64,000 nt of DNA from Cocleimonas flava. Lineage in GTDB: Bacteria > Pseudomonadota > Gammaproteobacteria > Thiotrichales > Thiotrichaceae. Shown in pieces: positions 46,072 through 55,083 of this stretch. The stretch spans positions 372,001-436,000 of the forward strand of contig NZ_SMFQ01000004.1 in the NCBI RefSeq assembly GCF_004339015.1. Reading direction: 5' to 3'. The translations under genes were made by a program, and so were the position numbers. The first letter of the stretch is position 1; every line of letters starts with the position of its first letter. The notes under the pieces were generated by a model. It did no database searches. It worked only from the letters and a program-made list of their open reading frames with translations, and had not been told where the DNA came from.

Positions 46072-46460
46072 AAAATTACCTTATGTAACACAAAGTTTAC
46101 ATCGTAACACAAAATTTAGAAAGTAGAAAAAATGACATTTGCTAGCACAAGGTAATAGATATAGTTAATTCAAAAGGTTAGCTTTTAAAATACTTAATGT
46201 TTATATAATTTAGTCACACCTAACCTAATAGTTATTGCAGAAAAAGAGACCTTTTTACATTATTTTATTTGGCTATTTACTATAGGAAAATAAAAAGTCC
46301 CCCCCCCTACTTTGGGGCACTTTTTAGAATACATGACAGCAAGGACTCAGGTATTATTTTCACATGTATAATTAGCTGTTAGGCAAACAAACAATTCAAT
46401 CATCTGTTGCACAAACTAAAGCCAAGTAATATATTTAATTAATTTAGCCTATAGGTATTT
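46072..46460. other. AT-rich gap with repeat copy and a GTTAGGC core
   Basis: A 389-bp divergent gap between the antitoxin gene and the first nuclease-like gene. It holds the repeat at 46299 and, at 46378-46384, GTTAGGC, which fits the integron core consensus GTTRRRY. ACCTAAC at 46218-46224 fits the inverse consensus, but the pair would be 167 bp apart with poor arm pairing. The rest shows nothing recognisable. Confidence 0.5.
46299..46325 (+). repeat. Dispersed repeat with C9 tract
   Basis: Nine C, then TACTTTGGGGCAC and T5. It has the longest C tract of the window and an intact GGGG arm. It is the only copy in a gap between divergent genes. Confidence 0.88.
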
Positions 46461-47561
46461 ATGAATAACAATGATTATCATGAGAGGTTAGATCCAGAAT
46501 GGCTTACTTTAAACGCAGTAAGAGATTTAATTAAACTTGCAGCACAAGGTGATAACTCAAAATCTACTTATAATAAAGCTTTGGATTTAGGTGCTGCTAT
46601 TTGCCCAGAAATACTTGGAGATGATGTCAGTATTTTAAGACATAACAGAGAATCTGATTTAACAAAAGAATATCGTCAACGGGCAAGATATAAATCATTG
46701 AAAGACAATGAAGATATTACCCCTTTATTCCTCGTACAAACTGATATAGAAGAATTGGAGTCCTTATTAGATATTGCAAAATCTAGTAACGACAAAACAA
46801 AAACAGATAAGTTAAAAAGAAAACTTGGTAATTTATACAAATCAGAAGAAGAAATTAACCCAGATAAGTCTTCTGAAAATCAATTGATTTTCAGAGATGT
46901 TTATAAAGTAGAGAGGGACACCCCCTTACTATTTAAGGGCAATAATAATAGTACTTTTGAGCTTTTTGATGACAATCTTTTAACAATCCGTGTATTGCAC
47001 CCTGAAATACCTGAACATATTACAGGTGCTGATCTAGTTTATGAAAGATATAATAAAGCAGACAATACGGTCAACGTTGCATTCGTTCAATACAAAATTT
47101 GGGAGGATAAAAAATTATATATAAGCGAAAATAAATCTAATGAAAGAATGCTAGAACAAATTCAAAAATTACAGAACTTCACTTGTAAGAAAGGCATATG
47201 TGCTTGCAATAAAGAAACTAAAAACACATATCGTTTCCCCTGTTGTGCCAGCTTTTTAAGACCGACAGATAAATTACAACACCCTAATCAAAATTTTATT
47301 TCTTCAGGTGAGCACTTACCAATTTGTAAGATCGATGAGTGTGCAACTATTACACAACAAAGCGCAAAAATTCTTGAGTATGAGAATATAAGAGAAGTAT
47401 CTTTATCACATCAAATGTTTGAAGAGTTATTTAACCAAGGAAGAATTGGTTCTAGAAATTTAACATTAAATGACCTTGCAGAATTATACAAAGACTCTTC
47501 AATTCTTTCTAAAAAAGATCATCTAACTTTATATGCCCAAGAATATCCAAACAATGCCTAA
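46461..47561 (+). CDS. Unknown protein with nuclease-like motif and Cys cluster
   Basis: A 366-residue soluble protein I cannot assign by family. Residues 185-212 hold E185, TGAD (188-191) and VQYK (209-212), a spacing like the E-D-QxK core of PD-(D/E)XK nucleases. Downstream is a Cys cluster, C242, C247, C249, C261, C262, C289 and C294, that could bind zinc. The N-terminal 150 residues are charged and helical. Base composition is more AT-rich than the core genes. The stop codon lies in GCCTAAC, an attC-like end. It is probably a defence- or mobile-element gene. Confidence 0.65.
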   Translation: MNNNDYHERLDPEWLTLNAVRDLIKLAAQGDNSKSTYNKALDLGAAICPEILGDDVSILRHNRESDLTKEYRQRARYKSLKDNEDITPLFLVQTDIEELESLLDIAKSSNDKTKTDKLKRKLGNLYKSEEEINPDKSSENQLIFRDVYKVERDTPLLFKGNNNSTFELFDDNLLTIRVLHPEIPEHITGADLVYERYNKADNTVNVAFVQYKIWEDKKLYISENKSNERMLEQIQKLQNFTCKKGICACNKETKNTYRFPCCASFLRPTDKLQHPNQNFISSGEHLPICKIDECATITQQSAKILEYENIREVSLSHQMFEELFNQGRIGSRNLTLNDLAELYKDSSILSKKDHLTLYAQEYPNNA

Positions 47562-47640
47562 CAAGTACATGCATCTGACCAACAAAAGCAGGGTTCCTAC
47601 GTCACCCCACTTTTGCAGTCGACTGATGTAGGCGTTTAGA
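47556..47640 (+). other. Candidate degenerate attC-like site
   Basis: GCCTAAC (47556-47562), fitting RYYYAAC, contains the TAA stop of the upstream gene. GCCTA can pair with TAGGC (47629-47633), CATC with GATG, CAAAAG (47583-47588) with CTTTTG (47610-47615), and GGG with CCC. The length (85 bp) suits attC, but the right core GTTTAGA deviates from GTTRRRY. No integrase is in the window. Confidence 0.35.
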
Positions 47641-47656
47641 ATAAAAGGAGATATAT

Positions 47657-48673
47657 TTGCCACTTCGGGCGAAAATAGATAACCAAGATATTTTTTCTTT
47701 TAACTATAATGAAAACTCTTGGGAAAAATTAAAGTCTCAATATAAGAGTATGGGGCTTACAATGTCATGTTGTTCAGCTAAAGCTATTCCAAAGACAAGC
47801 AAGTTAGGTAATTTTTATTTTGCTCACTCTGTTAAAAGTAATTGTAGTTCTGAAGCAGAAAGCCCAGAACACCTTTACATAAAAACTCTAATTGCTAAAA
47901 CTGCTAGTAAATGTGGCTGGTTAGTAAAAACAGAGTGGCCCAACGACCCAAACCCTAAAAATAAAATCTGGGAAGCTGATGTATATTGTAAAAAAAATAA
48001 AACTCAAATTGTATTTGAAGTTCAATTATCTTATCAAACAAATCAAATCACTTTAAAAAGACAAAGGGAATATACTAAATCTGGTGTCCGCTGTGCTTGG
48101 TTTGCATCAGAACAATCATTTGACGTTGAGTATCTATATCCCAATAAAGAGACTCCTTTTTTTCTTATTACCAAACCAAAGGTAGGAGTTATTCCAAAAG
48201 TAAAAAACTTTGAGGTCGAGTTAACAGATTTTGTAGAAGGAATGCTAAATAAAAGACTAACTTGGGAAGAGCGTCCCATAACTAACACATCCTATATAAT
48301 GTTTTTTGAAGATGAATGCTGGAAATGTAAAAACAAGAATAAACAAATATTTGGCTCTGGATTCGATGTATATGAAGATAGAGCCAAAACAGTTCCTAAT
48401 GCGTCTACGATTTTGGTCGGAATATTAAATTCTTACGGAAAGAAAGCATTGCATTCTATGGGGCTAAATTCTATATCTAGTTTCGGCACAATAAAGGGTA
48501 ACGCGCCTGGTTTCCCATATTGTAACGTCTGTTATCACTGTGGTGCTCCTCAAACAAACCATTACCTCATGGATAAATTAAGTAATGGGAAGATTAAAAC
48601 TAGCTATGTAGAACATGAGGAAATATCGTATTCTGGCACATGGGAATATAAACACGGTAACCCGCATACGTAG
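47657..48673 (+). CDS. CoiA-like predicted nuclease with zinc-finger residues
   Basis: A 338-residue protein starting at TTG 47657, with AAAAGGAG 6 nt upstream. The N-terminus (SCCSAKAIPKTSK, then FAHS at 55-58 and PEH at 70-72) resembles competence protein CoiA. The nuclease core is D108 in IWEADVY and E121-V-Q123. Zinc-ligand-like cysteines are C221, C224, C289, C292 and C295. Codon use is AT-rich like the gene before it. The last six codons and the stop come from the REP-like repeat at 48653, so the original C-terminus may have been longer or different. Confidence 0.72.
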   Translation: MPLRAKIDNQDIFSFNYNENSWEKLKSQYKSMGLTMSCCSAKAIPKTSKLGNFYFAHSVKSNCSSEAESPEHLYIKTLIAKTASKCGWLVKTEWPNDPNPKNKIWEADVYCKKNKTQIVFEVQLSYQTNQITLKRQREYTKSGVRCAWFASEQSFDVEYLYPNKETPFFLITKPKVGVIPKVKNFEVELTDFVEGMLNKRLTWEERPITNTSYIMFFEDECWKCKNKNKQIFGSGFDVYEDRAKTVPNASTILVGILNSYGKKALHSMGLNSISSFGTIKGNAPGFPYCNVCYHCGAPQTNHYLMDKLSNGKIKTSYVEHEEISYSGTWEYKHGNPHT

Positions 48674-48796
48674 GTCGGATAAGGTAACGCCATCCTAATC
48701 TTTCAAATCTCAACGATGGTAATGTCGTATAGCGCTGCGCTTATACGACCTACATTAATTAATAAGGTCACCCCCCTACTTTGAGGCGTTTTTTTC
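48653..48796 (+). repeat. Composite repeat copy 2: REP-like dyad plus C6-TACTT unit
   Basis: ACGGTAACCCGCATACGTAG then GTCGGATAAGG, a compact hairpin GTCGTATAGCGC/GCGCTTATACGAC (48724-48749), ATTAATTAATAAGGT and CACCCCCCTACTTTGAGGCG with T7 at 48769-48796. GTAGGTCGGATAAG at the left is inverted as CTTATACGACCTAC at the right. It is a direct repeat of 45326-45467. Confidence 0.88.
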
Positions 48797-48822
48797 TATT
48801 ACGAATATTTTCAAGCATTAAA

Positions 48823-49968
48823 TTATTCTAAGTACTGATGCATTAACTCCGGTTTTGAACAGTGTAACTGCGACATAACTTGTTCTAACTCATCTCTTAA
48901 AAGATCTATTGTATGTTCTGCGCCAAGCTCTCCGTGTGCACCTACACCGTATAGAAATGCTCTACCAGCAAATACTGCTTCTGCACCGAGTGCAAGATAT
49001 CTGGCAATATCTACTCCTGTTTCTACACCACTGTCTGCCATAACAGTTAAGTCAGACCCAACTGCATTAATGATTTCTTCTAAGGTCTCTGCAGGTGGTA
49101 AAGATGCATCTAATTGGCGACCTCCATGATTTGAAACAATGATGCCATCTACTCCAATTTCTTTTACTGCAATGGCATCATCTTCATGGCTTATGCTTTT
49201 AACTATCAAGTTACCTTGCCATTTATCTCTGAGAGTCTTGAGCGTGGTTTCATCTACAACATCTTTTAGTGTTACACGGATAAAATTCGAAATGTCTTCG
49301 ATATTTTTAGCATCTTTTATATACGGATGAAGCGTCGCAAACCGGGGCAAGCCAGCTCGAACTGTAGCTAAAGACCAAATCGGTCGTATCGCGCTTTCGA
49401 GCACACTTTTGATGGTGATTTTGGGCGGAACTGCTAAGCCACTTTTTATCGAGCTTATTCGTCGACTAGGCGTTGGTACATCGACTGTGACGACTAAATT
49501 TTGACACCCTACAGCGCGTAGTCTATCGAGCATATCATTCAGTATTTCTTCATCTGCTGGTGGATATAATTGAAACCAGAAATTATCTTCAGCGTTTTTT
49601 GCCGCGTCTTCAATTGAGATGGTAGAAACCGTGCTTAGCACAAATGGGATATTTGCTTTTAAAGCCGAACGCGCATGCATTGCAGATGCGTCTGGCCAAA
49701 TTAAACCAGTTAAGCCCAGAGGCGCAATACCGATAGGTGCAGAATAGTGTTTTCCAAATAACTCTATACCTAATTCTGGCTTACTGTAGCCTTGCAAGTA
49801 TTCAGGTCGAAGAAAAACACTATCCAATCCCTCTCTATTATTTTTTAAGGCTAATTCACTATTGCAACCGCCTTCAATATAATCAAATGCAAATTTTGGA
49901 ATCCGACGTTTTGCTCTTTTTTTGAGATCTGCAACACAAGCAGATTTTCTGATTAAAGCTTGAACCAT
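48823..49968 (-). CDS. FMN-dependent alpha-hydroxy-acid dehydrogenase/oxidase
   Basis: A 381-residue TIM-barrel FMN enzyme. The start ADLKKRAKRRIPKFAFDYIEGG and the active-site segment SNHGGRQLDASLPPAETL, with catalytic His and Arg, are the family signatures, and the MADSGVETGVDIARYLALGAEAV phosphate site follows. It oxidises an (S)-2-hydroxy acid such as lactate, glycolate or mandelate. It is the last gene of the TctABC operon, so its substrate may be the imported acid. Confidence 0.9.
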   Translation of the reverse strand: MVQALIRKSACVADLKKRAKRRIPKFAFDYIEGGCNSELALKNNREGLDSVFLRPEYLQGYSKPELGIELFGKHYSAPIGIAPLGLTGLIWPDASAMHARSALKANIPFVLSTVSTISIEDAAKNAEDNFWFQLYPPADEEILNDMLDRLRAVGCQNLVVTVDVPTPSRRISSIKSGLAVPPKITIKSVLESAIRPIWSLATVRAGLPRFATLHPYIKDAKNIEDISNFIRVTLKDVVDETTLKTLRDKWQGNLIVKSISHEDDAIAVKEIGVDGIIVSNHGGRQLDASLPPAETLEEIINAVGSDLTVMADSGVETGVDIARYLALGAEAVFAGRAFLYGVGAHGELGAEHTIDLLRDELEQVMSQLHCSKPELMHQYLE

Positions 49969-50054
49969 ATTATTATTCCAATAACAGTGTTATTCCAAAA
50001 TGGCCGAATTCCAAATTACGTATTAAGTTAATACGTGTATGATGTTTGCACTTT

Positions 50055-51566
50055 TTAGACTTTAATTCCCTTACGAGATTTCCACTTCTGCAATAGAGGT
50101 GTGAGTAACGCAAGTGCAATCAAGACCATAAGAATGATAGAAATTGGACGACTAAAGTAGTAAGCAAGAACATCTCCCTTAGACATAACAATTGCTTGTC
50201 GATAACCAATTTCTGCCATCGAACCTAATATCATTGCAATAACAACAGCTGCGGTTGAGAAATTAGTTTTTCGCATGAGATAACCAATCAAGCCAAAAGC
50301 AACCATGACATATACATCAAACATATTATTATTAATTGCGTATGAGCCAACAACGGATAACACAATAATTACTGGTGCCAAAATATAAAACGGTATGCTG
50401 GCGACTTTAACCACTTGCCTTGCCATAGTGAGTCCGAAAATACCCATAAGAATGTTGGCGAGGATCAAGCCAATTATGACCGCATAAATAATGTTAGCAT
50501 TCTGAGTAAATAATTCATGTCCGGGCTTTAAACCATGGATATATAATCCACCAAGCATTACAGCTGTTGCCGCACTTCCGGGGATACCCAACGTTAACAG
50601 TGGAATCATCGCTCCACCGGTCACTGCATTATTCGCTGTTTCTGCAGCTGCTAGTCCTTCAATTTCTCCCTTTCCGAAGTTTTCAGGATTTTTCGACCCT
50701 CGTTTTGCTTCGTTATAAGCAACCCATGAAGCAACATCGCCTCCTGCACCTGGAAGTATGCCAACCAATAAGCCAATAACTGACGATTTAGTAACAGTAG
50801 GCCATATCTTTAGCCAGTCTTTTTTATCCGGAAATACCTTGCCTTTCAATTCAACTACAACGGTTTCTTTCTTTTTTGCTGAATGTAATATCTCTGCCTG
50901 CATCAGTACTTGAGAAATTGAGAATAGTCCAATCATTGCAGGAATAAGAGAAATGCCATTTTCAAGCTCTGCTTTGCCAAAAGTAAAGCGTGGATATGCT
51001 GTCATCATATCAACACCAACCAACCCCACTAGCAAGCCAAATAAACCACCTGCAAGTCCTTTTATCATTGCGCCTGTTGATAGGCTGGCAATAATTGTTA
51101 AACCAAATACAGCCATCAAAAAGTATTCTGGCGCACTAAATTTAAGTGAAATCTGAGCTAAAGGTGGCGCTAAAATCAGAAGTGCGATAGCACTAACAAC
51201 ACCACCAATTACGGAACAAACAGTAGATGTTCCAAGCGCTTTTAAGCCTTCTCCTCGAAGTGTCATTTGATAACCGTCCATAGCTGTTGCAGCCGAGGAA
51301 GGGGTGCCTGGTGTATGAATCAGTATTGCTGTAATTGATCCACCAAAAATTGCTGATGTATAAATCGCTGAAAGTAGAACAAGTGCCGCAACAGGCTCCA
51401 TTCCGAAAGTAATGGGAATCAAAAGTGCGATACCCATGGTCGCACTTAAACCAGGTAATGACCCCAGAAATATCCCACCAATTACACCAGCAAATAACAT
51501 CAATATGACATCAAAAGATGCAAGTTCCGCAATCACGGAACTCAAGACAGTAAAGTCTATGCCCAT
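50055..51566 (-). CDS. tctA: Tripartite tricarboxylate transporter TctA subunit
   Basis: A 503-residue permease with about 12 transmembrane helices. The family motifs GSLPGLSATMGIALLIPITF and GILPGAGGDVASWVAYNEAKR are present, and TPGTPSSAATAMDGYQ is an expected conserved loop. AAGGAG precedes the start. With TctB and TctC it takes up carboxylates using the sodium or proton gradient. Confidence 0.95.
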   Translation of the reverse strand: MGIDFTVLSSVIAELASFDVILMLFAGVIGGIFLGSLPGLSATMGIALLIPITFGMEPVAALVLLSAIYTSAIFGGSITAILIHTPGTPSSAATAMDGYQMTLRGEGLKALGTSTVCSVIGGVVSAIALLILAPPLAQISLKFSAPEYFLMAVFGLTIIASLSTGAMIKGLAGGLFGLLVGLVGVDMMTAYPRFTFGKAELENGISLIPAMIGLFSISQVLMQAEILHSAKKKETVVVELKGKVFPDKKDWLKIWPTVTKSSVIGLLVGILPGAGGDVASWVAYNEAKRGSKNPENFGKGEIEGLAAAETANNAVTGGAMIPLLTLGIPGSAATAVMLGGLYIHGLKPGHELFTQNANIIYAVIIGLILANILMGIFGLTMARQVVKVASIPFYILAPVIIVLSVVGSYAINNNMFDVYVMVAFGLIGYLMRKTNFSTAAVVIAMILGSMAEIGYRQAIVMSKGDVLAYYFSRPISIILMVLIALALLTPLLQKWKSRKGIKV

Positions 51567-51579
51567 GTTAATCTCCTTT

Positions 51580-52029
51580 TTAAATTAATACGCCCGCTGG
51601 CAGAACAATTTTTAATTGCCAAACAAACAGCAAATAAATAAACACATTGATTCCAATTAAAACCAAAAGTAGTTTTATATAACTTCTCATTCCAAATAAA
51701 AGCATAAAAAATGCGGATGCGATTGTTGTTGAAGTAAAAAAACCTAACAACTCAATTAGGCCCACATACACACACAGTCCAAGATATACTGCCATCGGCC
51801 CTCGTATTCTTTCAAAATAATGATCAACGATGGTTCCATTTTTCTTTGCACGAAGAGTCAACAAAACCCCTTTCGACATAATCACTAAGGAAAAAACTAT
51901 TAAGATACTAATGACTAATTTGGGGAATTCAGCTGGCTCAGGAGGCATATTCTGAGCTAAATAATAAAAGTAAGCAGATACCAAAAGCATCAATAGCCCT
52001 ATGAAGGTATCTAAATGTATATTTCTCAT
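51580..52029 (-). CDS. tctB: Tripartite tricarboxylate transporter TctB subunit
   Basis: A 149-residue protein with four hydrophobic segments, starting DTFIGLLMLLVSAYFYYLAQ. TctB is the small membrane subunit of the TTT system. It lies 13 bp before tctA with its own CGGAGA ribosome-binding site. Sequence conservation is low in the family, so the call rests on size, topology and position. Confidence 0.88.
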   Translation of the reverse strand: MRNIHLDTFIGLLMLLVSAYFYYLAQNMPPEPAEFPKLVISILIVFSLVIMSKGVLLTLRAKKNGTIVDHYFERIRGPMAVYLGLCVYVGLIELLGFFTSTTIASAFFMLLFGMRSYIKLLLVLIGINVFIYLLFVWQLKIVLPAGVLI

Positions 52030-52110
52030 AAGTCTCCGATTTACATAAAAATATATGTCATCATAAATTAAAAAAGGTGAAGTAATTTTTTAATTACTTC
52101 ACCTGATATT

Positions 52111-53085
52111 TTACCAACCAAGAATAGGCTTAAGTTCTATTACGCCTTGCTCTTCATCCATCAACATCTTTTTGTAATCATCGCCAGTCTTAATATCAAC
52201 TTGAAGTCCCATTTCTTCCATCTTCTTTAAATGCTCTGGAGCGTTCATACCTTTGATAAATGATTCACGTAATTTTTCTAGTTGCTCTGCAGACAACCCT
52301 TTTGGTGCGGCGATACCTCGAGCTGACCATGAAACTACTCCGGGGAAACCAGATTCAGCCAATGTTGGTACATCTTTCAGGAAATTAGAACGTTCTTCTG
52401 CCATAACGGCTACAACTTTCAATTCTCCATTTTTGTGCGCATTATTTGTATCACCTACATTGGAAAAGCCAACATCAACATGACCACCTTGAATAGCAGC
52501 ACGTTGTTTTGCTGAACCCTTGGTATGAACAGGAACAAATTTCGTACCGAATTTTTGATTCATTTTTAGCATCGCTATATGATCATCGCCGTTAGCGCCT
52601 GTAGTAGACACTGTTAATGTATTAGCTTTGGCGTATTCAACTAGCTCTTTTATATTGGTGAATCTTTTTTCGTCTTTATTAATGGATATTACACCGTAGT
52701 CGGTTACATGATTCGCGATCAAATCAAAATCTTCTAGGCTCTTATCTCTTTTCATCAGAGGGTTTAGATAACCTGTAATTAAATTTGGCGTATTAATATA
52801 TCCGATTGTGTAGCCATCATTTTTTGAATTTAGTAGATTTGTCCATCCTACCCATCCACCACCACCTGGTTTATTTAAAATGGTTAGTGCTGCACCAAGT
52901 TCTTTCTCTACATTTGGAAATAGAATGCGGGCACCTACATCAGTATTGCCGCCAGCACCGTATGAAATAATGGCTGAAATTGGCTTGGCTGGATATTCTT
53001 CCGCAAAAACACTTGATGTAAAAACAACACAACTAAGTGCTACTGATGACATAATTTTTGTCATATTTCTTTTTCTTAAATTCAT
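52111..53085 (-). CDS. tctC: Tripartite tricarboxylate transporter substrate-binding TctC
   Basis: A 324-residue periplasmic protein with a signal peptide ending near TSSVFAEEYP. The mature start YPAKPISAIISYGAGGNTDVGARI is the family signature for the carboxylate-binding loop, and the GGGGWVGWTNLLNSKNDGYT segment is typical. AGGAGAAG supports ATG 53085. It binds the substrate and delivers it to TctAB. Confidence 0.93.
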   Translation of the reverse strand: MNLRKRNMTKIMSSVALSCVVFTSSVFAEEYPAKPISAIISYGAGGNTDVGARILFPNVEKELGAALTILNKPGGGGWVGWTNLLNSKNDGYTIGYINTPNLITGYLNPLMKRDKSLEDFDLIANHVTDYGVISINKDEKRFTNIKELVEYAKANTLTVSTTGANGDDHIAMLKMNQKFGTKFVPVHTKGSAKQRAAIQGGHVDVGFSNVGDTNNAHKNGELKVVAVMAEERSNFLKDVPTLAESGFPGVVSWSARGIAAPKGLSAEQLEKLRESFIKGMNAPEHLKKMEEMGLQVDIKTGDDYKKMLMDEEQGVIELKPILGW

Positions 53086-53144
53086 GGTCTTCTCCTTGTT
53101 TTAAATATTTAACATGTTATTTACTCAATTAATTATTGGAATAA

Positions 53145-53801
53145 TTAATCAAGAATAAAATTATTGTCCTCTAGAGTTTTCTCTAAATTTAAAAGGTTTG
53201 CAGTTACGCCGCCTTTTTTTATCGACTCTCTAAATTTCATTTCTTTTTCCTCTCTTGCTATTGCATTAGCAAGTACCTCATCAAAATCTTCTTTCTCGAT
53301 AATTACGATGCCATCAGAATCGGCTACAACAATATCTCCCGGGTTAATTCTTACGTTACTAAAAGTCAGCGGCACATTGAGCTCCCCAGACTGAATTTTT
53401 GTCGTTCCTTTTATGCATATTCCTTTTGTGAAAACGGGAAAATCCATCTCAATAATTTGATCAGTATCTCGAACGGCTCCATTCACAAGAATCCCTCCAA
53501 GCTGCTTAAACAGAGCCTGTTCTGTCAAAATATCTCCCCAAATTCCAGCCTCCAAAAAACCTTTGGCATCAACAACTAAAATATCTCCCGGATTAGTTTT
53601 TAATAATGCGTAATGAAGCATTAGGTTATCTCCAGGCTTCATGTCTAATGTTACCGCTGGACCAGCCATTTTCATTGATGGGTGCACAGGTCTGATTTCA
53701 TTAGCCATAACGCCTCTAGAACCTTGAGCTTCACAAATAGTTGCAGAACCAAGCTCTATGGCTTTTTGATATTGTTCGTTTGGTAATTTGGGTATAGTCA
53801 T
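53145..53801 (-). CDS. RraA-like/HMG-CHA aldolase family protein
   Basis: A 218-residue protein if started at ATG 53801 (MTIPKLPNEQYQKAIELG), which has AAGG upstream and gives the family length; the longer frame to 53885 adds a non-conserved leader. The active-site motif GAVRDTDQI carries the Arg-Asp pair used for metal/pyruvate binding by 4-hydroxy-4-methyl-2-oxoglutarate aldolases, so it is more likely an aldolase or oxaloacetate decarboxylase than a true RNase E inhibitor. It heads the tct operon. Confidence 0.85.
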   Translation of the reverse strand: MTIPKLPNEQYQKAIELGSATICEAQGSRGVMANEIRPVHPSMKMAGPAVTLDMKPGDNLMLHYALLKTNPGDILVVDAKGFLEAGIWGDILTEQALFKQLGGILVNGAVRDTDQIIEMDFPVFTKGICIKGTTKIQSGELNVPLTFSNVRINPGDIVVADSDGIVIIEKEDFDEVLANAIAREEKEMKFRESIKKGGVTANLLNLEKTLEDNNFILD

Positions 53802-54054
53802 ATTTATGTGGCCTTTTTTGTTTTCAAAATTAAGACAGCGAATAAAGCCAGGTGAGGGATTTTTTAGGAACACGTACTTCGACATAATTCAGCGCATAAA
53901 TATGCCGCGAATTATATTCATTCTCCTCAACTTTTATATATTCTTTTTGTCGTTTTGTTAGAAATTCTTTTTCTACAAAACTCTATTGCAAAGTAGTTTA
54001 GGTAAACTAGAATAAAGATCAAACATTGAAAATTGAGCTTAAGATAACAAAACT

Positions 54055-54957
54055 ATGAACTTACGAAGCCTTAAATATTTTTGCGAAACGGTAGAATCAG
54101 GAAGCATATCTGGAGCTGCTGAACACCTTTTTGTAGCATCGACAGCAATAAGCATGCAGATATCCCGTTTAGAAAATCACCTCGGTGGACAGCTTTTTGA
54201 CAGATCATATCGACCAATGAAATTAACAACGTTGGGACATTTTTATTACCCCAGAGCAAAGAAATTACTGTGTGAAATTATTGAACTAGAAAATGAAACT
54301 AAGGGACTTGCTACCGGCAAAAAAGGATGGTTAGGAATTGGTTTCGTTAGATCAACTTTATTCAATATTCTTCCAAATAGTATTCGTGGATTCAAGAAAG
54401 AATGCCCAGATGTACAATTAAACTTAGTGGAAGCTTTATCAGATTACCAAGTGTCTCAACTTAGAGAAAGTTTGATACATGTGGGAATTTCTCGTTTTTT
54501 AGGACCGTATGAAGAATATAAAGATCTGCATTATGATGTTTTATTTAATGAGCCTTTTGTGGCTGTACTTCCAAGCGATCATATTTTGGCTAAAAGAAAA
54601 TCAATTAGTGTAGAAGAATTAAATGACATCCCTTTTATCAGTTACCCAAAAGATCCATACAGTAATTTTAGCAACGACTTATTATCTATAATCGAAACAG
54701 CTGGTGCTGTTCCAAGCGTTAATCATGAAGCTATCGAAATTCATACTGCATTGGCTTTAGTCTCTGCAGGCTTAGGAATAACGATTGTAGGACAATGTGT
54801 CAGCTTTAGAAATACTAATGATGTTGTTTTTGTTCCCATCAATGACCTAAAAGTAACCAGCTCTATTGTTGTTATAAAAAAACATGAAAGTGAAAATGAA
54901 TTTGTAGAGATTTTTTTAAAATCACTGAGATCTTACTTAAACTCTGTCGGCTCATAA
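54055..54957 (+). CDS. LysR-type regulator of the tct cluster
   Basis: A 300-residue regulator with N-terminal HTH MNLRSLKYFCETVESGSISGAAEHL and STAISMQISRLENHLGG. The substrate-binding domain follows, with GLGITIVGQCVSF near the end. It is divergent from the RraA-tctCBA operon, so it probably controls it. The 253-bp gap (53802-54054) is AT-rich and should hold its sites, but no box could be fixed by eye. Confidence 0.88.
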   Translation: MNLRSLKYFCETVESGSISGAAEHLFVASTAISMQISRLENHLGGQLFDRSYRPMKLTTLGHFYYPRAKKLLCEIIELENETKGLATGKKGWLGIGFVRSTLFNILPNSIRGFKKECPDVQLNLVEALSDYQVSQLRESLIHVGISRFLGPYEEYKDLHYDVLFNEPFVAVLPSDHILAKRKSISVEELNDIPFISYPKDPYSNFSNDLLSIIETAGAVPSVNHEAIEIHTALALVSAGLGITIVGQCVSFRNTNDVVFVPINDLKVTSSIVVIKKHESENEFVEIFLKSLRSYLNSVGS

Positions 54958-55083
54958 TAAATCAACAAGAAAATTCATATTTTATCAAAAGCATATAAAC
55001 GCTAGCATTGACTTAGTTAACCTTGGTTCCTAAACTGATTTTTAAATTTGCCACCTCAATTTCTTTTAACAGGATAATTAAAA

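Noticed and set aside
46218..46384. A full attC site between ACCTAAC and GTTAGGC
   Set aside because: The 167-bp distance is long, a dispersed repeat lies inside and arm pairing is weak; only the GTTAGGC core was noted.
46917..46941. CACCCCCTTACTATTTAAGGGC inside the 46461 gene, resembling the dispersed repeat
   Set aside because: It is inside a coding frame, differs in the core, lacks the T-tract and reads as normal codons, so it is more likely chance similarity.
53802..53885. Upstream extension of the RraA-like gene
   Set aside because: The extra 28 residues are not family-like, and ATG 53801 has a ribosome-binding site and gives the normal length.
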